Below, in pieces: positions 1-8,557 of a stretch of DNA of 64,000 nt. The position numbers were made by a program, and so were the translations under genes. Below the pieces are notes generated by a model. That model saw only the letters and a list, made by a program, of their open reading frames with translations, searched no databases and was not told the origin of the DNA. The DNA lies in assembly GCF_001444405.1 (NCBI RefSeq), contig NZ_CP013188.1:372001-436000 (forward strand), written 5' to 3'. This stretch comes from Pseudoalteromonas phenolica (GTDB taxonomy: Bacteria > Pseudomonadota > Gammaproteobacteria > Enterobacterales > Alteromonadaceae). Position 1 is the first letter of the stretch. Every line of letters begins with the position of its first letter.

Positions 1-443
1 ATATTGCCAGTGGTCTTCGCCTCAATGGCACGATGGATTTTATTGTTCAAATTAGCTGGTGTGAAGTGTACTTTACCATCACCTGTGTCACTACTCGGCG
101 AAATTGTTGCAGCGTTGGCAGTCCACATTGAAGATGCAGAATAGCAAGCTTTTAGAAATTGGGGAGCAGCTTTTGCTGCTTGTGATATAACATTTGAATC
201 TGAACCAGAGAAACCAAGAGCACGAAGTGTTGTTAAGTCTGGTCGAGCATTTGGGGCGAGCACGCCTTGATGTATGCCCATGTGACTCAACGTTAGCATT
301 TTTTCTAACCCTTGCAGGGCTGCTTTTTTGGGATTAGCGACTTTGTTGGCATTCGTTTTAGATGCAACGTTTCCATATGATAATCCTGCATAATTATGGG
401 TTGGCCCTACTAGGCCATCAAAATTGACTTCTGTGTAATTCAT
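1..443 (-). CDS. astB: N-succinylarginine dihydrolase, N-terminal part (cut by window edge)
   Basis: AstB converts N2-succinylarginine to N2-succinylornithine, ammonia and CO2, the second step of the arginine succinyltransferase (AST) pathway in the cytoplasm. Read on the minus strand from an ATG at 443-441, the frame stays open to base 1. It begins MNYTEVNFDGLVGPTHNYAG and later holds SSMWTANAATISPSSDTGDG and KVHFTPANLNNKIHRAIEA, all closely matching E. coli AstB as I remember it. A GAGG ribosome-binding site lies just upstream of the ATG. About 147 residues of a protein of roughly 445 are visible, so the catalytic residues are mostly outside the window. The rest of any ast operon would lie to the left. 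Confidence 0.93.
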   Translation of the reverse strand, partial: MNYTEVNFDGLVGPTHNYAGLSYGNVASKTNANKVANPKKAALQGLEKMLTLSHMGIHQGVLAPNARPDLTTLRALGFSGSDSNVISQAAKAAPQFLKACYSASSMWTANAATISPSSDTGDGKVHFTPANLNNKIHRAIEAKTTGN

Positions 444-693
444 TGTTGCCTCTTTATGGTGCAGTGCTGCACTAATACGGTGTTGTGATGATTCGGTTAG
501 CCAGCTATTAAATTAAAAAGCTAATTATTTCAAAGTTTTATTTTTTTGATTAAATACATTTGGCTATAATCAGTTCAAGCAATGTGCCAAATGGTTATGT
601 GGATCTGAATAAAAGCCATAAACTGAATATAATTCTATAGCCATGACTAACTAACAATAGTCAATAAGTGGAACAAATAAAGAAGGAAAAATA

Positions 694-1548
694 ATGCTAG
701 CTCAAATAAGTGCGCTACTAAATTATACAATTTTCACATTCAATGAGGAGCCTCTCACGGTTGGTGAAATATTGATTGTTCCGTTTTGGCTATTTGTGAG
801 TTTCTGGCTAGTGCGCTTTGCGGTCAAATCAGTCGAGAAACAACTTAAAGCCAAACAACGAGACCCTAATATCATTCAATTAGTACGTAGAATAATTGTT
901 GTTGTGTCTCTTGCTGTGATTTTTTTAACAACGTTATCTATGTTAAATGTACCTATTACAGCGTTCGCATTTTTATCTGGTGCAATTGCTATTGGCTTTG
1001 GTTTTGGTGCACAAAATATCATCAATAACTTTATCAGTGGTTGGATTTTAATCGGCGAAAAGCCTATTAGAATTGGCGACTTTCTTGAGGTTGAAGGTGT
1101 TAAAGGCATAGTTGAAGAAATAAATACCCGTTCAACTCGCATTCGCCGTGTTGATGGTGTGCATATGCTGATCCCAAACAGTAAGCTGCTTGAAAATACG
1201 GTTGTTAACTGGACACTGCGCGATCGGCTTGTTAGAGGAACCGTGAGAGTTGGTGTGGCTTATGGTTCTGATTGTGAATTGGTGGCCAAGTTAATGATCG
1301 AAGCAACAAAGGGACATGACAACGTACTTGCTGACCCTGAGCCTTCAGTCTTTTTTCTAGATTTTGGTGATAATTCTTTAGTATTTGAATCGTACTTTTG
1401 GATCAACTCGAGTGTTGAGGGGGGGCTGAGACTGGTGTCGAGTGATATTCGATTTGCCTTAGACAAAGCGTTTAAAGACGCGGGTATTGTCATTGCTTTC
1501 CCGCAAAGGGATATTCATATAGATGGTGAATTGAAAATCACGAAATAA
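694..1548 (+). CDS. MscS-family small-conductance mechanosensitive channel
   Basis: Predicted inner-membrane channel that opens under membrane tension and releases solutes on osmotic downshock. The 284 residues fit the compact MscS form: hydrophobic helices at about 20-40 and 65-90, then the pore-lining helix with the Gly/Ala-rich stretch SGAIAIGFGFGAQ (about 95-110), followed by the MscS beta domain (IRIGDFLEVEGVKGIVEEI, then RRVDGVHMLIPNSKLLE) and an alpha/beta C-terminus. An AAGGA motif lies about 6 bases before the ATG. It is a single-gene unit closed by a strong terminator. It is a member of the broad YbdG/MscS group rather than clearly MscS itself, so no symbol is given. Confidence 0.88.
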   Translation: MLAQISALLNYTIFTFNEEPLTVGEILIVPFWLFVSFWLVRFAVKSVEKQLKAKQRDPNIIQLVRRIIVVVSLAVIFLTTLSMLNVPITAFAFLSGAIAIGFGFGAQNIINNFISGWILIGEKPIRIGDFLEVEGVKGIVEEINTRSTRIRRVDGVHMLIPNSKLLENTVVNWTLRDRLVRGTVRVGVAYGSDCELVAKLMIEATKGHDNVLADPEPSVFFLDFGDNSLVFESYFWINSSVEGGLRLVSSDIRFALDKAFKDAGIVIAFPQRDIHIDGELKITK

Positions 1549-1584
1549 TTGATTTTCCAGCATTAAGTTTTTTAAGAATAAATA

Positions 1585-1609
1585 AAAAGGGCTCATAATG
1601 AGCCCTTTT
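1585..1609. terminator. Bidirectional intrinsic terminator
   Basis: GGGCTCA and TGAGCCC pair around a three-base loop and are flanked by AAAA and TTTT, so the hairpin has a U tail in both directions. It separates the mscS-like gene from the convergent small periplasmic protein gene. Confidence 0.8.
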
Positions 1610-1717
1610 GAGGATGAGGAGGTTGCCAAAAAGTGCTGGAGATTTTAATACCAGCTCTCAATAATAGACTCTAAGCTTCATACGACTGGTATTAGGCATC
1701 AGTGCAAAGTAGTTCTA

Positions 1718-1960
1718 TTACTCTGCCTTTTCGATATATGCCAATACATCCGCTAGAGTTTTAAATGTATTGTACTCACCCGCGATCATTTCTTCATTGA
1801 CGCAATCAAGTAGTTGTTTTTCATCTTTATCACCGTAAGTCTCAACACAGTATAAATACGCGTCTTTTACTTCCCATGGAGAAGCATTTTCAGACTCTGC
1901 TGCATTGACTAAGGTCATTGCAGATGCAAATAAAAAGACAACACATAAAAGGTATTTCAT
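1718..1960 (-). CDS. Small secreted protein of unknown function
   Basis: 80-residue protein. Residues 1-20 form a signal peptide (MKYLLCVVFLFASAMTLVNA, with the ANA-type cleavage site after Ala20). The mature acidic part has two cysteines (in YLYCVETYGD and LLDCVNEEM) that could form one disulfide in the periplasm. An AGGA site precedes the ATG by about 7 bases. I do not recognise the family. The clear signal peptide, good ribosome-binding site and convergent terminator support a real gene. Confidence 0.65.
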   Translation of the reverse strand: MKYLLCVVFLFASAMTLVNAAESENASPWEVKDAYLYCVETYGDKDEKQLLDCVNEEMIAGEYNTFKTLADVLAYIEKAE

Positions 1961-2130
1961 CGTTTTTCCTAGTGGGGTTATTTCCGATGTAAATCTATGG
2001 TGGAAACTTAAAAAAGAAAAACTAAAAAATTTTTATTTCACGACAATTATTATTTGTTTTTCAAACTTTAAATCTTCTTTTATGTTTGCTTTGTCCCTTG
2101 CTTGTTAGGGCTTACATTTTGGAGACAGTT

Positions 2131-2484
2131 ATGATTGCGGATATTCGTCCAGGAAGTAAAAAGTTTTATGCTGAAGAGCACTTCTTTGGAGGTATTGACC
2201 GTTCTGGGTTTTTTACAATCTCAGAGGCAAATTATTTAATTCATTATGGGCATACTTTAAAAGGCCTTTATGACGGTTCGCTAATGCCAGAAACTGAAAC
2301 AGAACACAAATTTGTGGCTGCATTGGAGTCTGAAGAGCCTGTTATGTTGTACGAACATAAATTATGGCAGAAGTTTTTATATGCTGTATATCGAGCTTCT
2401 CATCGTTCAAGCGCTGTGAGTAATAGTAAGGGGTCGATGAGCCCAACTGATTTCTATAATGAGATGTTCCATGATGCGTACTAG
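2131..2484 (+). CDS. maoP: MaoP / DUF413 family protein (YifE-like)
   Basis: MaoP in E. coli acts with the maoS site to organise the Ori macrodomain of the chromosome. This 117-residue protein carries the family features: FGGIDRSGFFTISEANYLIHYG, then an acidic middle (MPETETEHKFVAALESEEP) and the basic LWQKFLYAVYRASHR segment, in the same order as E. coli YifE. I chose the ATG at 2131 because GGAG lies 7 bases upstream; an in-frame start at 2086 would add 15 residues with no ribosome-binding site. The assignment is by family resemblance; whether it has a chromosome-organising role here is not shown by the sequence. Confidence 0.8.
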   Translation: MIADIRPGSKKFYAEEHFFGGIDRSGFFTISEANYLIHYGHTLKGLYDGSLMPETETEHKFVAALESEEPVMLYEHKLWQKFLYAVYRASHRSSAVSNSKGSMSPTDFYNEMFHDAY

Positions 2485-2599
2485 TTGTGATTCACTTAGA
2501 AATGATAAACAAGAAAGACGTGCTAAGAAGATGCGTGATGAAAAACGCAAAAAACAAAAGCGACATTACGTCGAAGCTGACAAACCAAAGTGGCGTTAA
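2471..2599 (+). CDS. Tiny highly basic protein overlapping the end of maoP
   Basis: A 42-residue frame starts within the last codons of maoP (14-base overlap) and ends before a terminator hairpin. It is very rich in Lys and Arg (DKQERRAKKMRDEKRKKQKR) and finishes YVEADKPKWR. Its position fits translational coupling to maoP. I know no family for it. The evidence is composition, overlap and the terminator immediately after its stop; a chance frame is possible. Confidence 0.45.
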   Translation: MMRTSCDSLRNDKQERRAKKMRDEKRKKQKRHYVEADKPKWR

Positions 2600-2627
2600 A
2601 ATCACGAAATAAAATTTAAATATCTCC

Positions 2628-2684
2628 ATTGCCCTTGATAAATGACTATTCGGATGTGGTTATTTATGCAAGGGCAATTTTTAT
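2628..2684 (+). terminator. Intrinsic terminator of the maoP unit
   Basis: TTGCCCTTGATAAAT and ATTTATGCAAGGGCAA form a long stem with one bulged base, followed by TTTTTATT. It lies 30 bases after the small basic ORF, which suggests that ORF is inside the transcript. Confidence 0.7.
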
Positions 2685-2772
2685 TCGCGTTATGAAAATG
2701 TCCACGCTAATATTTTAGAAATATCTTTAACTGTAAAAAATAAAACTAATTACAACCTACTCGGAACCTGTA

Positions 2773-3729
2773 ATGGAAAAAACCAACACCACACAACGCG
2801 TTTTTAATCTAAAATCACAGACCCAAGTGTCACTTGACGAACTTGATCAAAGCCAACCATTTTGGGTGCATTTAGATTATAGTGAAGCGCATGCGGTTGA
2901 GTGGATAGAGCAAGCTGCGTTTTTGTCTGAAACAGTAAAAGAAGCATTAATCTCTGAAGAAACACGACCTAGGGCGCAGTTTTTTGGTAGTGGTTTGTTT
3001 GTATCTTTACGCGGAATAAATCTAGCAAAATCAGCCAAACCTGAAGACATGGTATCTGTAAGACTCTACATAACTGAGAACTGTGTTGTTTCGACGGCAC
3101 ATCGACGTATTTTCTCAGTTTCAGAAATTGCGGCTTTGCTCAACCAAGGTGAAGGCCCAAAAACGAGCTCCCAATGGCTCGTGAGTATGATTGAGCACCT
3201 AACAGATAACATGTCTGATACGGTTCACTTTATTGACGACAAGTTAGGAGAGTATGAAGACTCAGTCTTGACGGGTGAACAAACAAGCTTTCAATCTGAG
3301 CTGGCAAATTTACGTAGACAAATTATCGCAATTCGTCGCCATTTATCTCCACAAAGAGAAGCTTTACAGTCCTTACTTCATGACAAAAATATGTTGCTAA
3401 CGAGTGAATGTAAACATCAAATTCGTGAATCGTTAGACCACATAACGCGTTATATTGAAGAGTTAGATTCATGTAAAGAGCGTGCGGCTGTGTTGCAAGA
3501 AGAGATTAATGTGCGAGTTGGTCAGATCATGAATGACCGTATGTATGTGTTGTCTATTGTAGCTGCGATTTTTTTACCACTTGGTTTTTTAACCGGGTTG
3601 TTAGGTATTAATGTGGGCGGGATACCTGGCACAGATAATCCGATGGCTTTCTATATATTTAGTGGCATGTTGTTTGTTTTAGTGGTGGCGCAAGTGATTT
3701 ATTTCCGCCGCAATAAATGGGTGAATTAA
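2773..3729 (+). CDS. zntB: Zinc transporter ZntB (CorA family)
   Basis: 318-residue CorA/MIT-superfamily inner-membrane transporter. ZntB moves Zn2+ (described as efflux in early work and proton-coupled uptake later). A long cytoplasmic N-terminal domain (about 1-255) with helical segments is followed by two C-terminal transmembrane helices (about 258-280 and 292-312). The signature after the first helix is GLLGINVGGIPG, the ZntB form (GxN plus VGGIPG) rather than the CorA GMN-MPEL form. It ends convergently with a ZIP transporter, so two zinc-family transporters sit side by side. The ATG has only a weak upstream GGA. Confidence 0.9.
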   Translation: MEKTNTTQRVFNLKSQTQVSLDELDQSQPFWVHLDYSEAHAVEWIEQAAFLSETVKEALISEETRPRAQFFGSGLFVSLRGINLAKSAKPEDMVSVRLYITENCVVSTAHRRIFSVSEIAALLNQGEGPKTSSQWLVSMIEHLTDNMSDTVHFIDDKLGEYEDSVLTGEQTSFQSELANLRRQIIAIRRHLSPQREALQSLLHDKNMLLTSECKHQIRESLDHITRYIEELDSCKERAAVLQEEINVRVGQIMNDRMYVLSIVAAIFLPLGFLTGLLGINVGGIPGTDNPMAFYIFSGMLFVLVVAQVIYFRRNKWVN

Positions 3730-3752
3730 ACGAAATAGATATATTTCCTAAA

Positions 3753-3778
3753 TGCTGATCATCTATGGCCGATCAGCA
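3753..3778. terminator. Hairpin between convergent zntB and ZIP genes
   Basis: TGCTGATC and GATCAGCA pair around a ten-base loop between the two stop codons; the ZIP stop lies inside the left arm. U tails are weak, so termination strength is uncertain. Confidence 0.5.
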
Positions 3779-4478
3779 TATTACTGAATAATACTAAGGC
3801 ATAGCCAAAAACAGCACCAAGCGGAGGCCCCCAATGTTTTTTGAGCTTAGACTGCGGTGCTATATCTTGGAATATTAAGTATAAGATCCCGCCAGATACA
3901 AAGAGCATGATGGCGCCTAACATGGCTTGATGTCCTGCCAACACATAATACCCAAACAATCCAGCTAAAGGGCCCAGTGGCGCCAGTAAAAACATAATCA
4001 TCAAAGTGGTTTTAGTACTTTTATTTTGTTCTTTTAATTCGCGAAAAGCGTTAAAACCCTCTGGCAAATTTTGCAAACCGATCAGCAGAGCGAGCATTAA
4101 AGCGGTCGATGAGCCAGATGCGACCAAACCACCTAATGCAATTGCTTCGGGCACAAAATCTAAAGTCATACCCATTAATTGAGGCGATTCACGGCGTTTG
4201 ATTCCAAGTTGTCGCTCTATAAAGAAAAAACTCAGCGCGCCTAATAACAAAATCGCAATTGCAATGAACTGACTTGGTAAATTATGCATGCCTTCAGGCA
4301 CTAATACAGTCGTTACTGCGCCAAATAAAATGCCACCGCCAAATGCGATAAGAAAATGTCTCAGCTCTTTTTCTAACCAATAAGGGCGAATAGATTCGAT
4401 ACTTGCAATTAAGCCACCAATAGGGATGCATAATCCTGCCAGGCTAGTGAGAAGAATAATGTTTAGATATTCGGGCAT
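3759..4478 (-). CDS. ZIP-family divalent metal permease
   Basis: 239-residue polytopic inner-membrane protein of the ZIP (zinc/iron permease) family, expected to import Zn2+ or Fe2+. Metal-site motifs are visible in two helices: DFVPEAIALGG and GLQNLPEGFNAF (the ZIP HNxPEG-type motif with Gln in place of His), plus LVPEGMHNLPS earlier. Roughly seven hydrophobic segments cover the length. The first in-frame ATG is at 4478; a TTG at 4508 would add ten residues. Neither start has a strong ribosome-binding site, so the start is uncertain. A weak Zur-like sequence, GTTACATTATATTGTT at 4575-4590, lies about 100 bases upstream. Confidence 0.8.
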   Translation of the reverse strand: MPEYLNIILLTSLAGLCIPIGGLIASIESIRPYWLEKELRHFLIAFGGGILFGAVTTVLVPEGMHNLPSQFIAIAILLLGALSFFFIERQLGIKRRESPQLMGMTLDFVPEAIALGGLVASGSSTALMLALLIGLQNLPEGFNAFRELKEQNKSTKTTLMIMFLLAPLGPLAGLFGYYVLAGHQAMLGAIMLFVSGGILYLIFQDIAPQSKLKKHWGPPLGAVFGYALVLFSNMLIGHR

Positions 4479-4646
4479 ATTTGCACAGCCATTTAAATAA
4501 CCTATCAAAGCAAAGCTTCTTCAATATAGAAGATAAGTTCAGCTCTGTTAAGGGTTTTATTGCAAATGTTTAGCGTTACATTATATTGTTGTCGATTAAC
4601 AAAATCATCGAGATAAATTGGCAAGGAGTTACTAATCTTCAGTAAG

Positions 4647-5101
4647 ATGACCCCGTTAAAGCTCAGTGATTTATTGTTGCTACTTTTTGAGTCAACTGCT
4701 ATCAATCTCGCGTTTGCGATTATGGTGGGTGAACTAAGAAATAATAAAAACAAATCAGTCCAAAGATAGCTTATTAGTGCCAATGAGGCATTGGGGCTTG
4801 AACAAGTCTGAGCATAGAAACATTCAAAACTCAAATTCGAATTCTTGGCAAACATGAGTAATGAGATCAGAACGCCCAAAAATAATTCAATAAATTTAGC
4901 CAGTGTGACGCATCATCAACTAGATTGCATGGTGGAACAAGGTTCGGGCTAGTCATTGTAAAGCGCTTATGTAACTTGATGAAAGTTGGTGCGATACTGA
5001 TATCAAGTTCACCCGAAAAAGGCACTGAATTCGCTTTTTCTTTAGTTGCCATGCAGAACGGATCCAAGGTAAGTGATAACTGTGAATTGCACATACCTTA
5101 G
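4647..5101 (+). pseudogene. Relic of a sensor histidine kinase (internal deletion, stops, frameshift)
   Basis: Read on the plus strand, one frame gives a hydrophobic stretch (LSDLLLLLFESTAINLAFAI), an in-frame TAG, then ISANEALGLEQV, two more stops, and KHSKLKFEFLANMSNEIRTP, which is the classic H-box region except that the phosphorylated His is Asn (base 4860). After only a few codons, in another frame from 4886, comes FNKFSQCDASSTRLHGGTRF then GLVIVKRLCNLM and GAILISSSPEKGTEF, the F, G1 and G2 boxes of the ATPase domain, ending at TAG 5099-5101. The dimerisation helix 2 and N box, normally over 100 residues, are missing. Frames on the opposite strand here are shadows. Confidence 0.8.
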
Positions 5102-5229
5102 TCTGTTGGCTTATGCCCGATCTCTACTTTTGCTGAAATTATAGGTAGTAAGTGTGCCTCAAAAGGCTTATCCCTTAATTTTCTGACATCTAAATCTTTG
5201 CAGCAATTCTCTCATTTTTAGCAGTAACG

Positions 5230-5256
5230 AAAAAAGGCAAGGTTAACCTTGCCTTT
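5230..5256 (-). terminator. Intrinsic terminator of the TonB-dependent receptor gene
   Basis: AAGGCAAGG and CCTTGCCTT form a near-perfect stem around TTAA; on the minus strand it is followed by a run of six T. It lies about 20 bases past the stop of the receptor gene. Confidence 0.85.
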
Positions 5257-5274
5257 TGTGTAAGTTCAGGGAGA

Positions 5275-8205
5275 TTAGAACTTATAAGTTACGTTAGCAA
5301 ATACTCGACGGCCCCAAGGATCGTAAAGTGATGAGCCAGAACCATTACCAGAAACGTAGTCAGGTAGTAGCTTATCGAAGACGTTACGGAAACCTACTTC
5401 GATTGTCGCATTGTCAAGGTTGTATCGCGCAGAAATATCATGCGTGAAGTGGCTACCAATATATGAGTGTTCTTGGTCTTCTGTAGTATCACCGCGAGGC
5501 TCGCCATCAGCAGTCAAAGTGTCTTCTAAGTCAATTAGTGCTGAACGGTCAATAAAGCGTGTTGACCAAGTTACAGATAGATCATCTAAGCGGTAGTTAA
5601 CACTGAAGTTACCCTGTAATTCAGGGTCACCAAGCTCACCATGCTCTCTACTAATTAGCTCTGGACGGTTTTGGAACTGATATGTGTTGAATTCTAAAGT
5701 ATGACTTAGGAATAAGTTAACTCTTGCTTCACCTGGCAGGTTGAAGTCAGCAAGGTCAAGTTTATATTTCAGGTCAAAATCGATACCTTTTAATTCAAGC
5801 TTCGCTGTATTTAACTCACCTGATTCAACTTGTGTAATTTCTAAAGTGCTCGGGTCACGTGTTACTTGGCCACAGAAAGTCGGGTCAAGATCAGGACCAT
5901 CTACACAGTTATCAGCTACAGTTTGTACTGAAAGACTATCGATCGCATCGGTGATCTCGATATCGTAATAGTCAATACTAAATGTTAAATCATCAATCGG
6001 GTTCATTACCAAACCAACCGTTAATGACTCTGATGATTCAACTTCAAGATTTGGGTTACCACCGCTGATAACACGCTTACTTACCGCATCATCTGGCTGG
6101 AAGTCTGTAGGAATACCCAATGCCGCACAGTTTTTAGCACGGTTTGGTTGGTCACCAATATTATCAGCATCACAAGGATCGGCAACTCGGCCAAAGCCAG
6201 GTGAACGAGGTGAGAAAGCTTCCGCAATGTTTGGGGCTCTTACTGCTTCACCATATGTACCACGAAGGCTATAGCCTTCGATTGGCGACCACATAAAGCC
6301 TGTTTTCCAAGAGTCAACTTTACCTGCATGTGAGTAATCGGCTTTACGGTATGCAGCATCTAAAGTTAGCTCGTGTGCTAAGAAAGCATCCGCTAATATA
6401 GGTAAACTTGTTTCAATAAACGTTTCAGATACATCGTACTCACCATATGTATTAGGTGTTGCAGCGTTCGCCATTGCACCTGAACGAGTTAGTTCATCAG
6501 TGATAGTTTCTGACGATTCCCAACGTTTTTCATAACCTACAGCAACGCCTACAGCGCCACCTGGCAATTCAAAAAACTCTGCTGTATCAAAAGATACTGA
6601 ACCGCCAAAGTAACGTTGCTTGATAGTATCGTTACGTTGTACGTCAGCTGTTACCCAGTCTTGCGCTGCTTGCGAAGCTAAGCCATTACCGAATGGGTTG
6701 TAAGGTACACAAGCATCACGATTCACAGTTGCAGGGTTTGAGTAGCCATCAGGTTGAGCTGATGCTACGTTTGCTCTACATGCTGCTTTACCTGTTTCTG
6801 GGTCGATTACAGCATCAATCGCAGCAACATAGTTGCCTACAATTAGGTCATTTTGAGTGATACGGTCATTCTCTGTGCGACCATTTGAGTAGTAAACGTC
6901 GTAGTCGAACGGTGTTTCACTCAGCTCAAAAGCACCTTTTGCACCAAATACCATTCTAAATGTTTCACGTTTGTTATCTGCAGAACGGTTACCAATTTCG
7001 TCAAAGAATTTGTTTGCGAAAGCGGTTTCAATACCTTCAGCAGCAAAAAAGTCTTTTGTTGCTTGAGGAATGAATGGGTTCTCTGCAATATTTACTCGGT
7101 CTCTGTTGAAACGGAAGCTTGGTTGGAATTGCTGAGCAATATCAGCTCTTACATATTTCACATCAGAGTAGAAGTTTAGTTCTTCAGAAACTTCATAGTT
7201 GAAGGTAGTAGCAACAGTTACTTTTTCTCTCTGAGGAAGGAAGTTTTCATAATCAGATGGGTTGAAACAGTATTTACAGCCATCAGGGAAAGAGCCAAAT
7301 GCAAAGCTGCTTGTAAGATCACGAGTAGGCATTAATTCACCCACACCATCATTAGAGAAAGTGTAGTTGTAAGGGCCTGCTAGTAAAACACCATTAGGAC
7401 TAATTCGTTCTGAAGTAACATTCTTAACCCAGATACGGTCTAAAATACCATCTTCTTCACCCGTGTTTTCTGGGTTTGGAACGTGACCATCAGTATTATA
7501 ATTTCTGATGTCTCTTGCCATTACTTCATCAATAACATCTTTACCAACGAAGAAAGTTACATTACCTTTGCCGTCTGAAGTCGTCGCACCAGCTAGTAAA
7601 CTAGTTGTAAGGTTTCTATTACCCACACCTTCAGTCGAGTTGGAGTAACTAGCTTTAACTTCTAGACCTTCAAAGTCATCGCGTAAAACAATGTTAACAA
7701 CACCTGATACAGCATCAGAACCATAGATTGCAGATGCACCACCTGTGATTACATCAACACGTTTTATTAGAGAGCTAGGGATTGTAGATAAATCGACTGT
7801 TGAGCTACCAGCAGAACCAGCTACATGTCGCTTGCCGTTTACTAGAACAAGAGTACGTGCCGTACCTAGACGACGTAAGTCGATGCTACTTGAACCTGCT
7901 GCAGAGTTGCTACCAGAGTTTGCACGGATTGTCGCAGTTGCACCAATGGCCGGAAGTTCAGATAGAACAGATGCAAGATCAGGAATACCTGCTCTTTCAA
8001 TTTCTTCCCCAGTTAAAGTGATTGTTGGTGCTGGTTGAGAAAATTCATATCGCGCGATACGAGAACCAGTGACTTCTACACGTTCAATCTTACTAGCTTC
8101 ATCTTTTGAATCAGCTTCATTTGCAAAAGCTGGAGCAGCAACAAAGCCAGATAAGGAGGCCGCAAGAGCTGTACTTATTGCTATATTCAATTTATTTTTT
8201 TTCAT
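5275..8205 (-). CDS. TonB-dependent outer-membrane receptor
   Basis: 976-residue outer-membrane active transporter powered by TonB-ExbB-ExbD. A signal peptide (1-28, ending APAFA-NEA) is followed by the TonB-box region and plug domain: VEVTGSRIARYEFSQPAPT, then RTLVLVNGKRHV, SSLIKRVDVITGGASAIYGS and DAVSGVVNIVLRDDFEG, all typical of the plug. The remainder is a 22-strand type beta barrel ending with the aromatic VFANVTYKF needed for outer-membrane insertion. Pairs of cysteines occur in extracellular-loop-like regions (for example DGCKYCFNPS). The substrate cannot be read from the sequence; the closest look is the GSRI-type large receptors of marine Alteromonadales, which take up peptides or glycans as well as siderophores. 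Confidence 0.93.
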   Translation of the reverse strand: MKKNKLNIAISTALAASLSGFVAAPAFANEADSKDEASKIERVEVTGSRIARYEFSQPAPTITLTGEEIERAGIPDLASVLSELPAIGATATIRANSGSNSAAGSSSIDLRRLGTARTLVLVNGKRHVAGSAGSSTVDLSTIPSSLIKRVDVITGGASAIYGSDAVSGVVNIVLRDDFEGLEVKASYSNSTEGVGNRNLTTSLLAGATTSDGKGNVTFFVGKDVIDEVMARDIRNYNTDGHVPNPENTGEEDGILDRIWVKNVTSERISPNGVLLAGPYNYTFSNDGVGELMPTRDLTSSFAFGSFPDGCKYCFNPSDYENFLPQREKVTVATTFNYEVSEELNFYSDVKYVRADIAQQFQPSFRFNRDRVNIAENPFIPQATKDFFAAEGIETAFANKFFDEIGNRSADNKRETFRMVFGAKGAFELSETPFDYDVYYSNGRTENDRITQNDLIVGNYVAAIDAVIDPETGKAACRANVASAQPDGYSNPATVNRDACVPYNPFGNGLASQAAQDWVTADVQRNDTIKQRYFGGSVSFDTAEFFELPGGAVGVAVGYEKRWESSETITDELTRSGAMANAATPNTYGEYDVSETFIETSLPILADAFLAHELTLDAAYRKADYSHAGKVDSWKTGFMWSPIEGYSLRGTYGEAVRAPNIAEAFSPRSPGFGRVADPCDADNIGDQPNRAKNCAALGIPTDFQPDDAVSKRVISGGNPNLEVESSESLTVGLVMNPIDDLTFSIDYYDIEITDAIDSLSVQTVADNCVDGPDLDPTFCGQVTRDPSTLEITQVESGELNTAKLELKGIDFDLKYKLDLADFNLPGEARVNLFLSHTLEFNTYQFQNRPELISREHGELGDPELQGNFSVNYRLDDLSVTWSTRFIDRSALIDLEDTLTADGEPRGDTTEDQEHSYIGSHFTHDISARYNLDNATIEVGFRNVFDKLLPDYVSGNGSGSSLYDPWGRRVFANVTYKF

Positions 8206-8557
8206 TGTTTTCCCTTTATGATTTTATTCAGCTCATTTCAAAAGCCGAAACATAATAATAAAGAAAGTAAACATTTAATAAACATTGGTTGTAAAATTGC
8301 GTTATTTGCATCAATTGTTTATTTTAAAAGTGTTAACTTTTGTACCTCTTTAGATTTTTCACAGGGTTAAGTGTAAATTTTTTGTAAAGGTATACAGTAT
8401 ACAGGTTGTGGGGTGGGGAACTTGTAAATAAATCAATACAAAATTTGTTTTTTAAATGTTAAAACAAAAAACTTCTTTCTAATTAAAGGGAAAAATCAAA
8501 GTAGAGAACATAGAAACAAGGTGGTAATCTGAATACTCATTAAGAAAAGGAGAAAAC
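8206..8557. other. Divergent promoter region between TonB receptor and qmcA-like gene
   Basis: 352 very AT-rich bases with no convincing gene. It must hold the promoters of both divergent units. The only distinct element is GTATACAGTATACA at 8390-8403, two adjacent copies of GTATACA, 185 bases from the receptor start and 155 from the qmcA start, a possible operator. Confidence 0.5.

Noticed and set aside
4505..5094. Two overlapping minus-strand frames (124 and 75 codons) between the ZIP and TonB receptor genes
   Set aside because: They lie opposite recognisable histidine-kinase motifs on the plus strand, show no family features and lack convincing starts; they are shadows of the pseudogene.
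8390..8403. LexA (SOS) box at the GTATACA repeat
   Set aside because: The spacing CTG-N10-CAG required for LexA is not present on either strand.
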